The notes under the pieces: generated by a model | Told to the model about the DNA's origin: nothing | The model's input: the letters and a program-made list of their open reading frames with translations, nothing else | The model's database searches: none | NCBI RefSeq assembly: GCF_900637195.1 | Contig: NZ_LR134356.1 | Coordinates: 5,971,585 to 6,035,584, forward strand | Length of the DNA stretch: 64,000 nt | DNA from: Mycolicibacterium aurum | Lineage (GTDB): Bacteria; Actinomycetota; Actinomycetes; Mycobacteriales; Mycobacteriaceae | Reading direction: 5' to 3' | Translations under genes and position numbers: made by a program | Shown: one piece after another, positions 16,236 through 25,188 of the stretch | Position numbering within the stretch: position 1 is the first letter of the stretch | How the letters are laid out: every line of letters begins with the position of its first letter

Positions 16236-16979
16236 TCAGAATTGACTGACTCCGCCGTCGACGTAGACCTCGGCGCCGGTCATGAACGAGCTACCGTCGG
16301 ACGCGAGGAAGGCCACCACACTGCCGATCTCCTCGGGGCGGGCCCGGCGCTTCATCGGCACCGTGGAGGTCAGGTCGGCCAGCGCGTCGTCGGCTTCGGA
16401 GAACAGGTCGGCCAGACCCGGAGTCTGCGTGAGCCCCGGGGCGACGACGTTGACGCGGATACCGCGGTCGACGAGCTCGGCGGCCCAGCTGCGCGCCAGA
16501 GATCTGATCGCGGCCTTCGACGCCGCGTAGACGCTCGCCCCGGGCGCGGCTTTCACGTCGCCGTTGGAACCGCACAGGATGATCGATGCGCCGTCGTTGA
16601 GCAGCGGAAGGGCAGCCTGCACCGCGAAGATCACTCCCCCGACGTTGGTGTTGAAGATCGTGGTGTGGTGTTCCCAGGTGAGATTCCCGAGCGTCGCGAA
16701 CTCGTTGATGCCCGCGTTGGCGAAGACGACGTCGAGGCGCCGTCCGGTGGCTTTGATGGTGGCGGCGACACGGTCGAGATCGGCCTGCACGGTGACGTCG
16801 GCCCGAATGGCACTGGCGTGTTCGGCGCCGATACCTGCGACGGCGTCCTCGAGGGCGTCCTGGCGGCGACCCACCAGGAAGACGTAGGCCCCTTCCTCGG
16901 CGAGTGCCCGTGCTCCGGCGAGCCCGATTCCCGACGTCGCTCCGGTGACGAGTGCTGTCTTGCCTGTCAGGTCTGGCAT
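16236..16979 (-). CDS. SDR family oxidoreductase
   Basis: This is a complete classical short-chain dehydrogenase of 247 residues with TGATSGIG (about 12-19), NAGIN (about 87-91), catalytic Ser (ILCGSNG) and YAASK, and a C-terminal YVDGGVSQF. The ATG at 16979 follows a GGGGAGGACTC ribosome site. It is divergent from a TetR-family gene, and the 97 bp between them holds two copies of a palindromic site, so TetR very likely controls this gene. The alpha/beta hydrolase gene downstream (88 bp) may be co-transcribed. Confidence 0.93.
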   Translation of the reverse strand: MPDLTGKTALVTGATSGIGLAGARALAEEGAYVFLVGRRQDALEDAVAGIGAEHASAIRADVTVQADLDRVAATIKATGRRLDVVFANAGINEFATLGNLTWEHHTTIFNTNVGGVIFAVQAALPLLNDGASIILCGSNGDVKAAPGASVYAASKAAIRSLARSWAAELVDRGIRVNVVAPGLTQTPGLADLFSEADDALADLTSTVPMKRRARPEEIGSVVAFLASDGSSFMTGAEVYVDGGVSQF

Positions 16980-16991
16980 GAGTCCTCCCCT

Positions 16992-17043
16992 GTTTTGTAC
17001 CGATCGGTTGCATCCCGACCGTACCAGTTTTGTACCGATCGGT
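16992..17043. promoter_or_regulatory. twin TetR operators in a divergent promoter
   Basis: GTTTTGTACCGATCGGT occurs twice in the same orientation, at 16992-17008 and 17027-17043. Each copy contains the perfect palindrome ACCGATCGGT (16999-17008 and 17034-17043), and the copies are 35 bp apart. They fill the gap between the SDR and TetR genes, so the regulator probably represses both. Confidence 0.85.
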
Positions 17044-17063
17044 AGTAGTCGAGGGTTCGGCGC

Positions 17064-17069
17064 TAGGAT
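17064..17069 (+). promoter_or_regulatory. -10 element (TAGGAT) of the TetR gene
   Basis: TAGGAT ends 7 nt before the ATG at 17077, fitting a leaderless transcript. The second TetR operator lies 20 bp upstream, over the -35 region. Confidence 0.6.
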
Positions 17070-17076
17070 CGCGAGC

Positions 17077-17703
17077 ATGGGCGCAGAAGAGAGGTCTGCC
17101 GGCGGGCGGCCACGCGCCTTCGACGAGGATCAGGCGCTCGACAGCGCCATCGACGTGTTCTGGCGTCTCGGCTACGAAGGTGCGTCACTCGCCGAACTGA
17201 CGAACGCCATGGGTATCAATAGGCCCAGCCTGTACGCGGTCTTCGGCAGCAAGGAAGAACTTTTCATCCGTGCTCTGCAGCGCTACGGCACGACCTACCA
17301 CGAGCATCTGGGTCAACTGCTGTCGCGGCCCGGCGCCTACCAGGTGCTCGAGTCATATCTGCGCGCCACCGCGAACGCTGTGCGCGCGGGAAGTGCGCCG
17401 GGGTGCCTGTCCATCCAGGGCGGCCTGTCCTGCGGGCCGAACAACGCACGCATACCGCGACTACTCGCCGAATACCGCCACAGTATCGAAGCCGCCGTCG
17501 CGGACGCACTGGCCCGAACCGAGGATGCGGCCGGCATCGACACCGCAGCCTTGGCGGGATACGCCGTCACGATCGGACAGGGTCTCGCCGTGGATGCCGC
17601 AGGCGGTGTGCCGCAGGCGAGGCTGGATGCCGTGGTCGACGTGGCGTTGGCCGGCCTCGCGACGATGCTTCCGCCCGCACGCCGAGGTCGTCAGAAGCCA
17701 TAG
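17077..17703 (+). CDS. TetR family transcriptional regulator
   Basis: The 208-residue protein has an N-terminal TetR DNA-binding domain with the helix-turn-helix SLAELTNAMGINRPSLYAVF and then GSKEELF. The C-terminal part has a CLSIQGGLSCG stretch seen in the TetR_C group related to AcrR/YxaF regulators. It is divergent from the SDR gene and should bind the two ACCGATCGGT sites between them. Its 3' end overlaps that of the convergent acetyltransferase gene by 13 bp. Confidence 0.93.
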   Translation: MGAEERSAGGRPRAFDEDQALDSAIDVFWRLGYEGASLAELTNAMGINRPSLYAVFGSKEELFIRALQRYGTTYHEHLGQLLSRPGAYQVLESYLRATANAVRAGSAPGCLSIQGGLSCGPNNARIPRLLAEYRHSIEAAVADALARTEDAAGIDTAALAGYAVTIGQGLAVDAAGGVPQARLDAVVDVALAGLATMLPPARRGRQKP

Positions 17704-18935
17704 CCCAATTCGGCGGGGACGTCCGACGCGAACGCCGCGTCCAGCTGCGCGACGAGCGCCGGGTCGGCACGAAGTCGGCCCGCCGTCGCGAACGACGACG
17801 CACGGTGCGTGCCGAGATACAGACTGCCCAGCACCGACAGGTCCATCTGCACGTCGGCAGCCGTGTCGGTGGGTGCACAGCGGGCGCGGCCGTCCCGGAT
17901 GTCCAGCGCGAATCGGCCGCCGCCGCCCAGGATCCGATCCGAAATGTCCAGCACCACAGAAAGATCCGCAGAATAGGTGCGCGCCTGCACCGCGGCCGGG
18001 ATGTCGAGTATTCGCAGCCACAGCCCGTCCTCACTGTCCGTCGTGCGCACCAGTCGGGAATCGGTCAGCAGATACGGCAGGACGTGGCCCGGATGGGTCG
18101 CGAGCGTGACCGTCTCCATCAGGTCCAGCCCGAGCAGTGTCCGCCACAACGCGATGTACGCCTCCGGTGTCGCCGCGGCGAGCTTGGTGATCTCGACGGT
18201 GTCTTTGCGCTTTCCGGTGTGCACCCGGTACAGCGCGAACCCGTTCGGGTGCAGCAGGCAGAAGAACTCGCTGCCGCCGTGGCGGGACGCCTCGCGGTCG
18301 GCGAGGATCTCGTCCCACAGCGACGCCGGGGTGGGAAGCCCACCCGGGGTCTGCAGCCGCCACCGCTCGTAGATGTCGGCGAGTTCACCGCGGTGCTCGG
18401 CGGGACGGACGATCCGGACACCACCGGGATCGGGAACGTCGGCATGGAAACGCGCCTGCCCGCGATCGATGGCCATGCTCTCCCAGACCGTCGCCGGGCC
18501 GTAGCCGAACCTTCCGTAGATGCCGCCCTCGCTGGCTTCCAGGCCGGCGATCGGATAACTGCCCATGCGCCGGTGCAATTCGGCGAACATTCCGCGCAGG
18601 GCGCCGCGCCGGCGATGGGTCGGGGCGACGGCCACCCACGACACACCGGCCATCGGCAGCACCGCACCTCCCGGCACCGTCAGCGCCAGGTCGAGGAACA
18701 GTGCCACGCCCACCACATCGTCGCCGTCGCACGCGACGACCGCACCGTCGGGCGGCACCATGGAACGCCAGACCTCACTGGTCTCCTGGGGGCGGAAGAC
18801 CCCGAAGCCCGTCGCGGCAACCAGTGCCATCGCCGACCAGTCTGCGTCGTCGGCGGTGCGGATCGTCAGTGGCTGTGTGTGCGTCACGTTGATCGACGGT
18901 GGCACACCCGCGGTCGGACCGCACGCCATTTTCAC
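17691..18935 (-). CDS. Eis-like GNAT N-acetyltransferase
   Basis: The protein (414 residues from GTG 18935) has the three-part Eis layout: an N-terminal GNAT domain with the acetyl-CoA loop VAVAPTHRRRGALRGMF, a second GNAT-like region in the middle, and a C-terminal sterol-carrier-like domain (LSVVLDISDRILGGGGRFAL). It ends in Phe (ELGYGF), as Eis proteins do, where the terminal carboxylate acts in catalysis. Eis enzymes acetylate amines, including aminoglycosides; the natural substrate is not settled. ATG at 18929 or GTG at 18887 (VTHTQPLTIRT) are other possible starts. Confidence 0.88.
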   Translation of the reverse strand: MKMACGPTAGVPPSINVTHTQPLTIRTADDADWSAMALVAATGFGVFRPQETSEVWRSMVPPDGAVVACDGDDVVGVALFLDLALTVPGGAVLPMAGVSWVAVAPTHRRRGALRGMFAELHRRMGSYPIAGLEASEGGIYGRFGYGPATVWESMAIDRGQARFHADVPDPGGVRIVRPAEHRGELADIYERWRLQTPGGLPTPASLWDEILADREASRHGGSEFFCLLHPNGFALYRVHTGKRKDTVEITKLAAATPEAYIALWRTLLGLDLMETVTLATHPGHVLPYLLTDSRLVRTTDSEDGLWLRILDIPAAVQARTYSADLSVVLDISDRILGGGGRFALDIRDGRARCAPTDTAADVQMDLSVLGSLYLGTHRASSFATAGRLRADPALVAQLDAAFASDVPAELGYGF

Positions 18936-18943
18936 CGGGTGCG

Positions 18944-18949
18944 TACTGT
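18944..18949 (+). promoter_or_regulatory. -10 element (TACTGT) of a leaderless start
   Basis: TACTGT ends 6 nt before the ATG at 18956. Confidence 0.5.
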
Positions 18950-18955
18950 CAAGCC

Positions 18956-19852
18956 ATGGTGGAGATCTCCGACGACGAACTGCCGAGCCTCGGTGAGTTC
19001 GCCCTTCTGCCCGAGAACGCCGAACAGGCCGGGGTCACCAGGATTCCGAGCGCCGAACGTATCGATGCCGGTCCCGTCAGCGCGCTGAAATTCGGCGACG
19101 ACGCGCCCCGGGTGGTCTTCCTGCACGGCGGCGGCCAGAACGCCCATACCTGGGACACGGTGATCGTCGGACTCGGGGTGCCTGCACTCGCTGTCGACCT
19201 GCCGGGCCATGGCCGGTCCGCATGGCGCGAGGACGGCGACTACGGGCCGAAGCTCAATGCCGGCGCCGTCGAGCCGGTGGTACGTGAGCTCGCCGGCGAC
19301 GCCGAGCTGGTCGTGGGGATGTCGCTGGGGGGCCTCACCGCGTTGCGGCTCGCGGTGACCGCGTCCGAGCTGGTCCGCCGGCTCGTGATGGTCGATGTGA
19401 CGCCGTCGGCGCCGGAACGGCACACCGAGATGACCGACGCCCAGAAGGGCACGGTGGCCCTGGTGCAGGGCGACCGGTCGTTCCCGTCGTTCGACGCGAT
19501 GCTCGAGGTGACGGTAGCCGCCGCACCGCACCGCGACCGTAAATCACTGCGTCGCGGCGTCTTCCACAACGCCAAGCGCCTGGATGACGGCACCTGGACG
19601 TGGCGCTATGACAGCATCCGCAAGGGCGAAGGGTTCGAGGGGTTGTGGGACGACGTCCCCAATCTCACGACGCCGACCACCCTGATCCGGGGCGCCAACT
19701 CGTTCTTCGTCAACGATGACGACGCCGACGCGTTCGCCAGGACGGCGCCGGGATTCCGGCGCGTCCACATCGTCGAGAACTCCGGGCATTCGGTGCAGAG
19801 CGACCAGCCACGCGCGCTGGTGGAGCTGCTGCGCGGCGTGCTCAGCGAGTGA
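18956..19852 (+). CDS. alpha/beta hydrolase (esterase, Rv0045c-like)
   Basis: The 298-residue protein has an oxyanion-loop HGGGQNAH, a nucleophile elbow VGMSLGG (Ser nucleophile) and a terminal His in ENSGHSVQ. DLPGHGRSAW is also typical of this fold. It corresponds in position and family to M. tuberculosis Rv0045c, an esterase. There is no signal peptide. It is divergent from the Eis-like gene by about 20 bp, and its 3' end overlaps the next convergent gene by 11 bp. Confidence 0.88.
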   Translation: MVEISDDELPSLGEFALLPENAEQAGVTRIPSAERIDAGPVSALKFGDDAPRVVFLHGGGQNAHTWDTVIVGLGVPALAVDLPGHGRSAWREDGDYGPKLNAGAVEPVVRELAGDAELVVGMSLGGLTALRLAVTASELVRRLVMVDVTPSAPERHTEMTDAQKGTVALVQGDRSFPSFDAMLEVTVAAAPHRDRKSLRRGVFHNAKRLDDGTWTWRYDSIRKGEGFEGLWDDVPNLTTPTTLIRGANSFFVNDDDADAFARTAPGFRRVHIVENSGHSVQSDQPRALVELLRGVLSE

Positions 19853-21692
19853 GCGCGACCACCGGCACCACGGTGTAGCCCAGGTCCTTGAAGATGCCCA
19901 CCTCCACCGGACTCAACACTCGCACCCCGTTGCCGCCGTCCAACTTCGGGTTCATCAGAACGTTGCCGAAGGTGAACAGGTCGAGGTGGGTCAAAGAGCT
20001 GCCGGCCGCCACCGGATTCGGCGTGAACAGCCGGACAAGTTCGCCGCCGTTGGCCGCGACGGCATTCGCGCCGCCGAAGAACAGCCCGCCGTTGTCGCCG
20101 ACAACGTTGCGCTGATAGTCCGGATTGATCGTGAAGTCGTTGGTGAACAGACTGTTTCGGTCATCTGTCACGACGAACCTCGCGAAGTCGTGCCACCGCC
20201 CGTTCACGCCGCTTCCGAAGGCGAAGCCGAATGAGTGCAGGAGCTCATGCATGATCGTGGTGGTGAAGTCGTACCGGTTACCGGCTACGGTATCGCCGTA
20301 CGCGAACGGCTTCGCGAAGTTCACGTTGATGTAGCCGTCGGCCTGGGGGCCGTTCAGGTCTTCGCCGGTGATGATCTCGTGCTGAATCCGGGTGCGCCAG
20401 AATCCGTTCTGATCGTTGGTGAGCAGTCCGAAGGCGTTGGCGAGGGTGGCCGACGACGCGTCGCTGAAGCCTGCCACGTCGTAGGTGAGGACTACCGGTG
20501 CGACGACCCGGAAATTCTCGATAAGCAGATTCGCGGCGCGCTGGAGCGCGCCCCGACTTTCGTCGTTCCAGTAGTCGCGGCCGGAGGTGTAGGCGAAGTC
20601 GAAGACGACGGCACCCTGGTTGACCAGAGACGTGGCCCGTCCACTGGCCAGCGGTCGCAGCGGTTGCAGCAGGTTGATGTGCAGACCGAGGTCGATCGCG
20701 GCGATGTAGAACGTGTCCACTCCGGTGAAGTCGTCGCCAGGGGTGTAGGTGTAGGTGCCGTCGGCGTTGATCGTGACCGTGCCCGTCTTCGGCGCCCTCG
20801 TCATGAGGTAGATCAGCCGGTCACCGTCGGGATCCACTCCACCCAGGCTGCCGATCACCGGACCCGTGATGACGCCGGCGATCTGGACGGGTGCCACCGT
20901 GGGCGCCTGGTTGAAGAACGTGCGGCGCATCGCCAGGAAGGACGCCTGCAGCCGCTCCTTGCCGGCGTCGGAGATCTGCAGTGAATCCACCCATGCCTGA
21001 TGCTTGTCCGTCCACGCCTGCAGAACAGCGGCCACTCTCTTCTGGTACTCGCTCTGCTCCGACACATAGGGCGGCGGTTGCGTCGCGGACGCCGCTGCCC
21101 TCTCGGACGAGTCCGGTACGGCTGCGGCGCTGTGGGTTTCGCGCGTGACCGGTTCGGGTTCGGTGTACTCGCGTTCCGCGGTGGTGACGACCTCGAGCTC
21201 CACCTCGACGCCGGTGAGATCCTCGACGACGACGGCGTCGTCGACGGCGTCGATCTCCGTGGCGCCCTCGCCGGCGTCGTCCGCGTCGCCAGGTTCTTCA
21301 GCGTCTTCTTCAGCGGCGTCGGCGGCGTCAGCGGCGTCGGCGGCGTCAGCGTCGTCGGCGGCGTCAGCGGCGTCAGCGGCGTCAGCGTCTTCGGACTCGC
21401 TGTCCTCGGGTTCACTCGCCTCGTCCGCGCCAGCCGCGTCGCTCTGCCCCGACGATCGTGCGGGGGCCGCATCGCCCGACTCGGACGGCCCTGCCGACGC
21501 GGAGGATTCGCTACCCGTGTCAGCGGTCGCTGTGCCCACGTCAGGACTCAGCAGACTGAACCCGAGCAACGCCGCGCCCATGCCTGCGGACGCGGCTCCC
21601 AGCCTCAGCCAGCGCCGGACAGCGAAATTCTCCGACTTGCGGTGACGGCCCGCTCTACGGATGGACGACGACTCCTCGGCATGCCCTGCCAT
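19842..21692 (-). CDS. secreted HExxH metalloprotease-like surface protein, one module
   Basis: From ATG 21692 the protein has 616 residues. A basic start and hydrophobic stretch (RRWLRLGAASAGMGAALLGF, about 26-45) form a signal peptide. An acidic Ser/Asp/Ala-rich region follows (about 58-185), including a run of Asp-Ala-Ala units. Next come a Cadherin/VCBS-like beta domain (VDPDGDRLIYL, then ADGTYTYTPGDDF, about 264-332) and a metalloprotease-like domain with HELLHSFGF (zinc His482 and His486, Glu483) and a possible third ligand, His569 (SSLTHLD). The canonical third His of metzincins is absent from its usual place. GTG 21719 is another possible start. It is a paralogue of the gene at 21958, and its substrate is unknown. 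Confidence 0.85.
   Translation of the reverse strand: MAGHAEESSSIRRAGRHRKSENFAVRRWLRLGAASAGMGAALLGFSLLSPDVGTATADTGSESSASAGPSESGDAAPARSSGQSDAAGADEASEPEDSESEDADAADAADAADDADAADAADAADAAEEDAEEPGDADDAGEGATEIDAVDDAVVVEDLTGVEVELEVVTTAEREYTEPEPVTRETHSAAAVPDSSERAAASATQPPPYVSEQSEYQKRVAAVLQAWTDKHQAWVDSLQISDAGKERLQASFLAMRRTFFNQAPTVAPVQIAGVITGPVIGSLGGVDPDGDRLIYLMTRAPKTGTVTINADGTYTYTPGDDFTGVDTFYIAAIDLGLHINLLQPLRPLASGRATSLVNQGAVVFDFAYTSGRDYWNDESRGALQRAANLLIENFRVVAPVVLTYDVAGFSDASSATLANAFGLLTNDQNGFWRTRIQHEIITGEDLNGPQADGYINVNFAKPFAYGDTVAGNRYDFTTTIMHELLHSFGFAFGSGVNGRWHDFARFVVTDDRNSLFTNDFTINPDYQRNVVGDNGGLFFGGANAVAANGGELVRLFTPNPVAAGSSLTHLDLFTFGNVLMNPKLDGGNGVRVLSPVEVGIFKDLGYTVVPVVALTR
21312..21389. repeat. short tandem repeats coding Asp-Ala-Ala
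   Basis: Imperfect 9-bp units of the type GGCGTCAGC/GGCGTCGGC repeat through this stretch and encode a run of Asp-Ala-Ala in the acidic linker of the metalloprotease-like protein. Such runs tend to vary in length between strains. Confidence 0.75.
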
Positions 21693-21957
21693 GGATCCCC
21701 CAACGATTCCCTCGGACACCTTGTCGGTGAAACAAACTGACTACCAGTGGGTTTGGAAGTACCGGCGTAGGCATCACGATGACGGCGCAGCAGCAGCCGG
21801 CGCCTGTCGGCCAAGTCCGGCCGAACACGCCGCTGCGTGCCGTGTCGCAATTGTCCCCCGCGTTACTTTCCTGGGAAAGTTTATACCGCAACCTTCGGGA
21901 GTTTGCTGGCAAATCAGGACGCCATATGTCCGCGTCCGTCGTCGACGGCGCCGGCTC

Positions 21958-24900
21958 CTAGCGCGACACCGACTTGTCCTTGCGCCGCGGCCGGGCCAGG
22001 AATAGGAAACCGAGCAGCGCCATACCGTAGGGCGGCGATTCCGGCATCACCACGTGGTAGCCCAGATCCCTGAGAATCGCGAGCTCGAGCTCACTGAACA
22101 CCGTGGTAGCGGGACCCTTGCCTTCCGAGGAGTTCATGATCTTGTGATCGTCACCGGTGTAGGTGTCGTCGTCGAGATGCGACATCGAACTGCCCTGGCT
22201 CCACTCCGCGGGCGTGAACAGCGGCACCAGGTATCCACCGTTCGCCGCGACCGCGTTGCGTCCACCGAAGTACAAGGCGCCGTCCTCGCCGATCAGCTTG
22301 GGGTCGTTGAGCGTGGCCCACTCGCCACCGAGGAAGAAGACCCGGGTCCCCCGCACGGTCACGATGTTGCGGTCGAATTGGCTCCGGTTGGCCCCGACGC
22401 TCTCTTGTTCGGGTCCTCCCAACGAGGACAGGAAACCGAACGCGTGCATGAGCTCGTGGATGGCCGTGGCGGCGAAATCGTATTCCTCGTCGGAGGGGCT
22501 CCCGTCCAGGGACCACTGATGGTCCTCGAAGTTCCACGAGATCGTGCCATCGGCCTTGGAGCCGTTGGCGTCTCGACCCGTCAGCAGTTTCTGCTGTACG
22601 ACGGTGCGCCAGTACCCCGGCAGGTTGGAGATGTGCGGGCTACCGGCCGACGCCAGCAGGTCATCCGAGTTCTCGATATCCACGTCGAAGGTCAGCGTGA
22701 CCGGCCGATTCACGCGGAAGTACTCGCCGAGGTTCGCGGCGACCTCTTTGAGCTTGTCCTGGCGTTCGACGGTCCATTCTTCGCCGTCGAAGGTGAAGTC
22801 GAACGTGATGGCGTTGTGGTTGATGAGGTTGAACGCACTGGTTCCGATGCCGCGCAACGGGTTCAGGAGGTTGACGTGCAGCCCGGCGTCGATGGCAATC
22901 ACGCGGAAGGAGTCGACGCCGTCGAAGCGCGCACCGGGGGTGTAGGTGTAGGTCCCGTCGTCGTTGAGCACGACCGAACCCAGCCGCGGCCCGCTGACCA
23001 GTCGGTAGCTGATCTCATCGCCGTCGGCGTCCTCGGCGTCGATCCGGCCGGTGATCGCCTCATCGCCGGTCAAGCCGGTCACCTGAACCGGATCGACGGT
23101 GGGGGCCTGATTCAGGAAGGTGCGCTTGAACGCCGCGAACGAAGCTTCCAACTCAGCCTTGCGGGCCTCGTCGACATCCAGCGAGTCGACCCACGCCTGA
23201 TTGCTGGCACTCCAGCTGTCCACGATCTGGGCCACGACCTCGTTCCAGGTCTTTCGGGGCGCCAGTGACGCAGGGGCGGGCGCGGGTGGGCGCGGTGCTG
23301 GTGGCGCTGCAGCCTCCTCGTCCTCCTCGCTTTGCTCCTCTTCGCTGTCGGCCGGAGCGTACGGCGGCGACTCCGGCATGACGGTGTCGTAGCCGAGGTC
23401 GCGCAGAATCGCAAGCTCGAGTTCACTGAAAACTCTTGGGGCCGGCCCTTGTTCGGTCCCGGAGTTCATGATCTTCTGGTCGTCGCCGGCAAACGTCGCG
23501 TCGCTGAGGTGATGAATCGAACTGCCGCCGCTCCAGATCGTGGAGGTGCGCAGCGGAACGAGGTACCCGCCGTAGGCTTCGACGGCGTTGCTGCCGCCGA
23601 AGTAGAGGCCGCGGTCGCCGCCGGTGAGTTTCGGATCGTTGACCGTCGACCACTGCAGGTTCGTCAGAACGTTGACGCCATCGGCGGTCACGATGAACCG
23701 GTCGTATTCTTCCCGATTCATTCCCTGGTTCTCTCCGGGCGCCTTCAGCGTCGAACCCCAGCCGAACGCGTGCATCAATTCGTGGATGGCCACCGACGTG
23801 AAGTCGAACTCCTCCGCGGACACGTCATCGCCCAGCTCCCAGACGTTGCCGTCACCCCAGTTCCACGAGATCAGGCCGTCGGCCTCGTTGCCGTTGGCGT
23901 CCTCGCCGGTCTGCAGCTTGTTCTGCACCACCGTGCGCCAGTACCCGGGAGCCGTCGAGATCCGCTCGCTGTCCGCGGACGCGAGAGTCCCCGACTCGTC
24001 TTCCTCGTTGACGTTGAACGTCAACGTGACCGCCTTCTTGACACGGAAGTACTCCTGCAGGCTCGCCGCCACCTCTTCCAGCTTCGCCCGGCGCTCGTCG
24101 GTCCACTCGTCGCCGTCGTAGGTGAACTCGAACCTGATGGCGTTCTGGTTGATGAGGTTGAACGCGCTCGAGCCGAGCGCGCGGAACGGGTTGAGCAGGT
24201 TGATATGCAGACCCGCGTCGATCGCCATCACGCGGAATGTGTCGACGCCGAGGAAACCCTCGCCGGGGGTATAGGTGTATTCGCCCTCGTCGTCGATGAC
24301 CACCGTGCCGAACTGGGGCCTGCCGACCAGACGATAGACAATCCGATCACCTTCGGCGTCGTCGGCGTTGACCTTGCCCTTGATCTCGCCGTCCAGCAGA
24401 CCCTCGACCTGGACGGGATCCAGGGTCGGTGCCTGGTTGAAGAAGGTGCGGCGCACCGCCCACATCGTCGCCTCGAGGTTGGCCTTCGTGTCGTCGGAGG
24501 CGGGCAGCGTCTTGATCCACGAGATGGTGTCGTCGCTCCAGCGGTCGAGGACATCGGCGACGATGTCATCCCACGTCTTGCGTGGCAGCAGCGACGGGGG
24601 CGCGGGCGCCGGCGGCTGTTTGATCTCGGCGGGCGGCTCCTCCTCCTCGTCGTCGACGCCCGCGTCTGCCTCGTCCTCCTCCGCGGCTGTCGGCGCGGCC
24701 GGTGCCTGCACCAGCCTGATCTTTGCGGGGCGGTCGTCGGTGACGGTATCGGCTTCAGCGGGGTCCTCGGCCTCGACGGTGTCGCGGCGGGTACTGCCTT
24801 GCGTGCCGGTGACGCTGTCGCCGCCGGCGTCTTCGTCTGTGTCGTCGTCTGCGACGTCGGCGTCTTCGTCGGCTGCGTCATCGGTGTCGGCGTCATCGGC

Positions 24901-25188
24901 CGCGTCGCTTCCGGCCCCGTCCCTCGAGTCGTCATCGCTGTCCGAGGTCTTGCCTGCGGTCTTCTCGGCACCGGTCGAGGATGTCGATTGCGCCGAGGGC
25001 GACGACTCCCCTGTGCTGTCCGCCGCCGCCGTCCCGGTCGACGGACCCATCAGGGAGAACCCCAGCAACGCCGCGCCCATACCGGCCGACGCGGCGCCCA
25101 CCTTGAGCCACTGACGTACCGGGAAGTCATCCGAACGACGCGCACGCCGAGACCGGCTCTGACGCAGTTGATCTTGATTTTTCGGCAT
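21958..25188 (-). CDS. secreted protein with two metalloprotease-like modules
   Basis: The 1076-residue protein begins with a signal peptide (RQWLKVGAASAGMGAALLGF, 25-44) nearly identical to that of its neighbour. An acidic, disordered region (55-190) follows. Two copies of one module of about 410 residues occupy about 198-608 and 638-1054. Each has a helical start (RKTWxxxVAxxxDxWS), a VCBS/cadherin-like beta domain (DGTYTYTPG), a zinc motif HELMHAFG (469-476 and 911-918), a later His (559/560 and 1004), and the ending DLGYxxVMPESPPY. The C-terminus (1055-1076) is a hydrophobic segment followed by RPRRKDK, like a cell-wall or membrane sorting tail. An AGGGGG ribosome site precedes the ATG. 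No named family fits. Confidence 0.88.
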   Translation of the reverse strand: MPKNQDQLRQSRSRRARRSDDFPVRQWLKVGAASAGMGAALLGFSLMGPSTGTAAADSTGESSPSAQSTSSTGAEKTAGKTSDSDDDSRDGAGSDAADDADTDDAADEDADVADDDTDEDAGGDSVTGTQGSTRRDTVEAEDPAEADTVTDDRPAKIRLVQAPAAPTAAEEDEADAGVDDEEEEPPAEIKQPPAPAPPSLLPRKTWDDIVADVLDRWSDDTISWIKTLPASDDTKANLEATMWAVRRTFFNQAPTLDPVQVEGLLDGEIKGKVNADDAEGDRIVYRLVGRPQFGTVVIDDEGEYTYTPGEGFLGVDTFRVMAIDAGLHINLLNPFRALGSSAFNLINQNAIRFEFTYDGDEWTDERRAKLEEVAASLQEYFRVKKAVTLTFNVNEEDESGTLASADSERISTAPGYWRTVVQNKLQTGEDANGNEADGLISWNWGDGNVWELGDDVSAEEFDFTSVAIHELMHAFGWGSTLKAPGENQGMNREEYDRFIVTADGVNVLTNLQWSTVNDPKLTGGDRGLYFGGSNAVEAYGGYLVPLRTSTIWSGGSSIHHLSDATFAGDDQKIMNSGTEQGPAPRVFSELELAILRDLGYDTVMPESPPYAPADSEEEQSEEDEEAAAPPAPRPPAPAPASLAPRKTWNEVVAQIVDSWSASNQAWVDSLDVDEARKAELEASFAAFKRTFLNQAPTVDPVQVTGLTGDEAITGRIDAEDADGDEISYRLVSGPRLGSVVLNDDGTYTYTPGARFDGVDSFRVIAIDAGLHVNLLNPLRGIGTSAFNLINHNAITFDFTFDGEEWTVERQDKLKEVAANLGEYFRVNRPVTLTFDVDIENSDDLLASAGSPHISNLPGYWRTVVQQKLLTGRDANGSKADGTISWNFEDHQWSLDGSPSDEEYDFAATAIHELMHAFGFLSSLGGPEQESVGANRSQFDRNIVTVRGTRVFFLGGEWATLNDPKLIGEDGALYFGGRNAVAANGGYLVPLFTPAEWSQGSSMSHLDDDTYTGDDHKIMNSSEGKGPATTVFSELELAILRDLGYHVVMPESPPYGMALLGFLFLARPRRKDKSVSR

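Noticed and set aside
21300..21400. Short repeats considered as a CRISPR array
   Set aside because: Units are 9 bp, contiguous and in frame within a gene, with no spacers.
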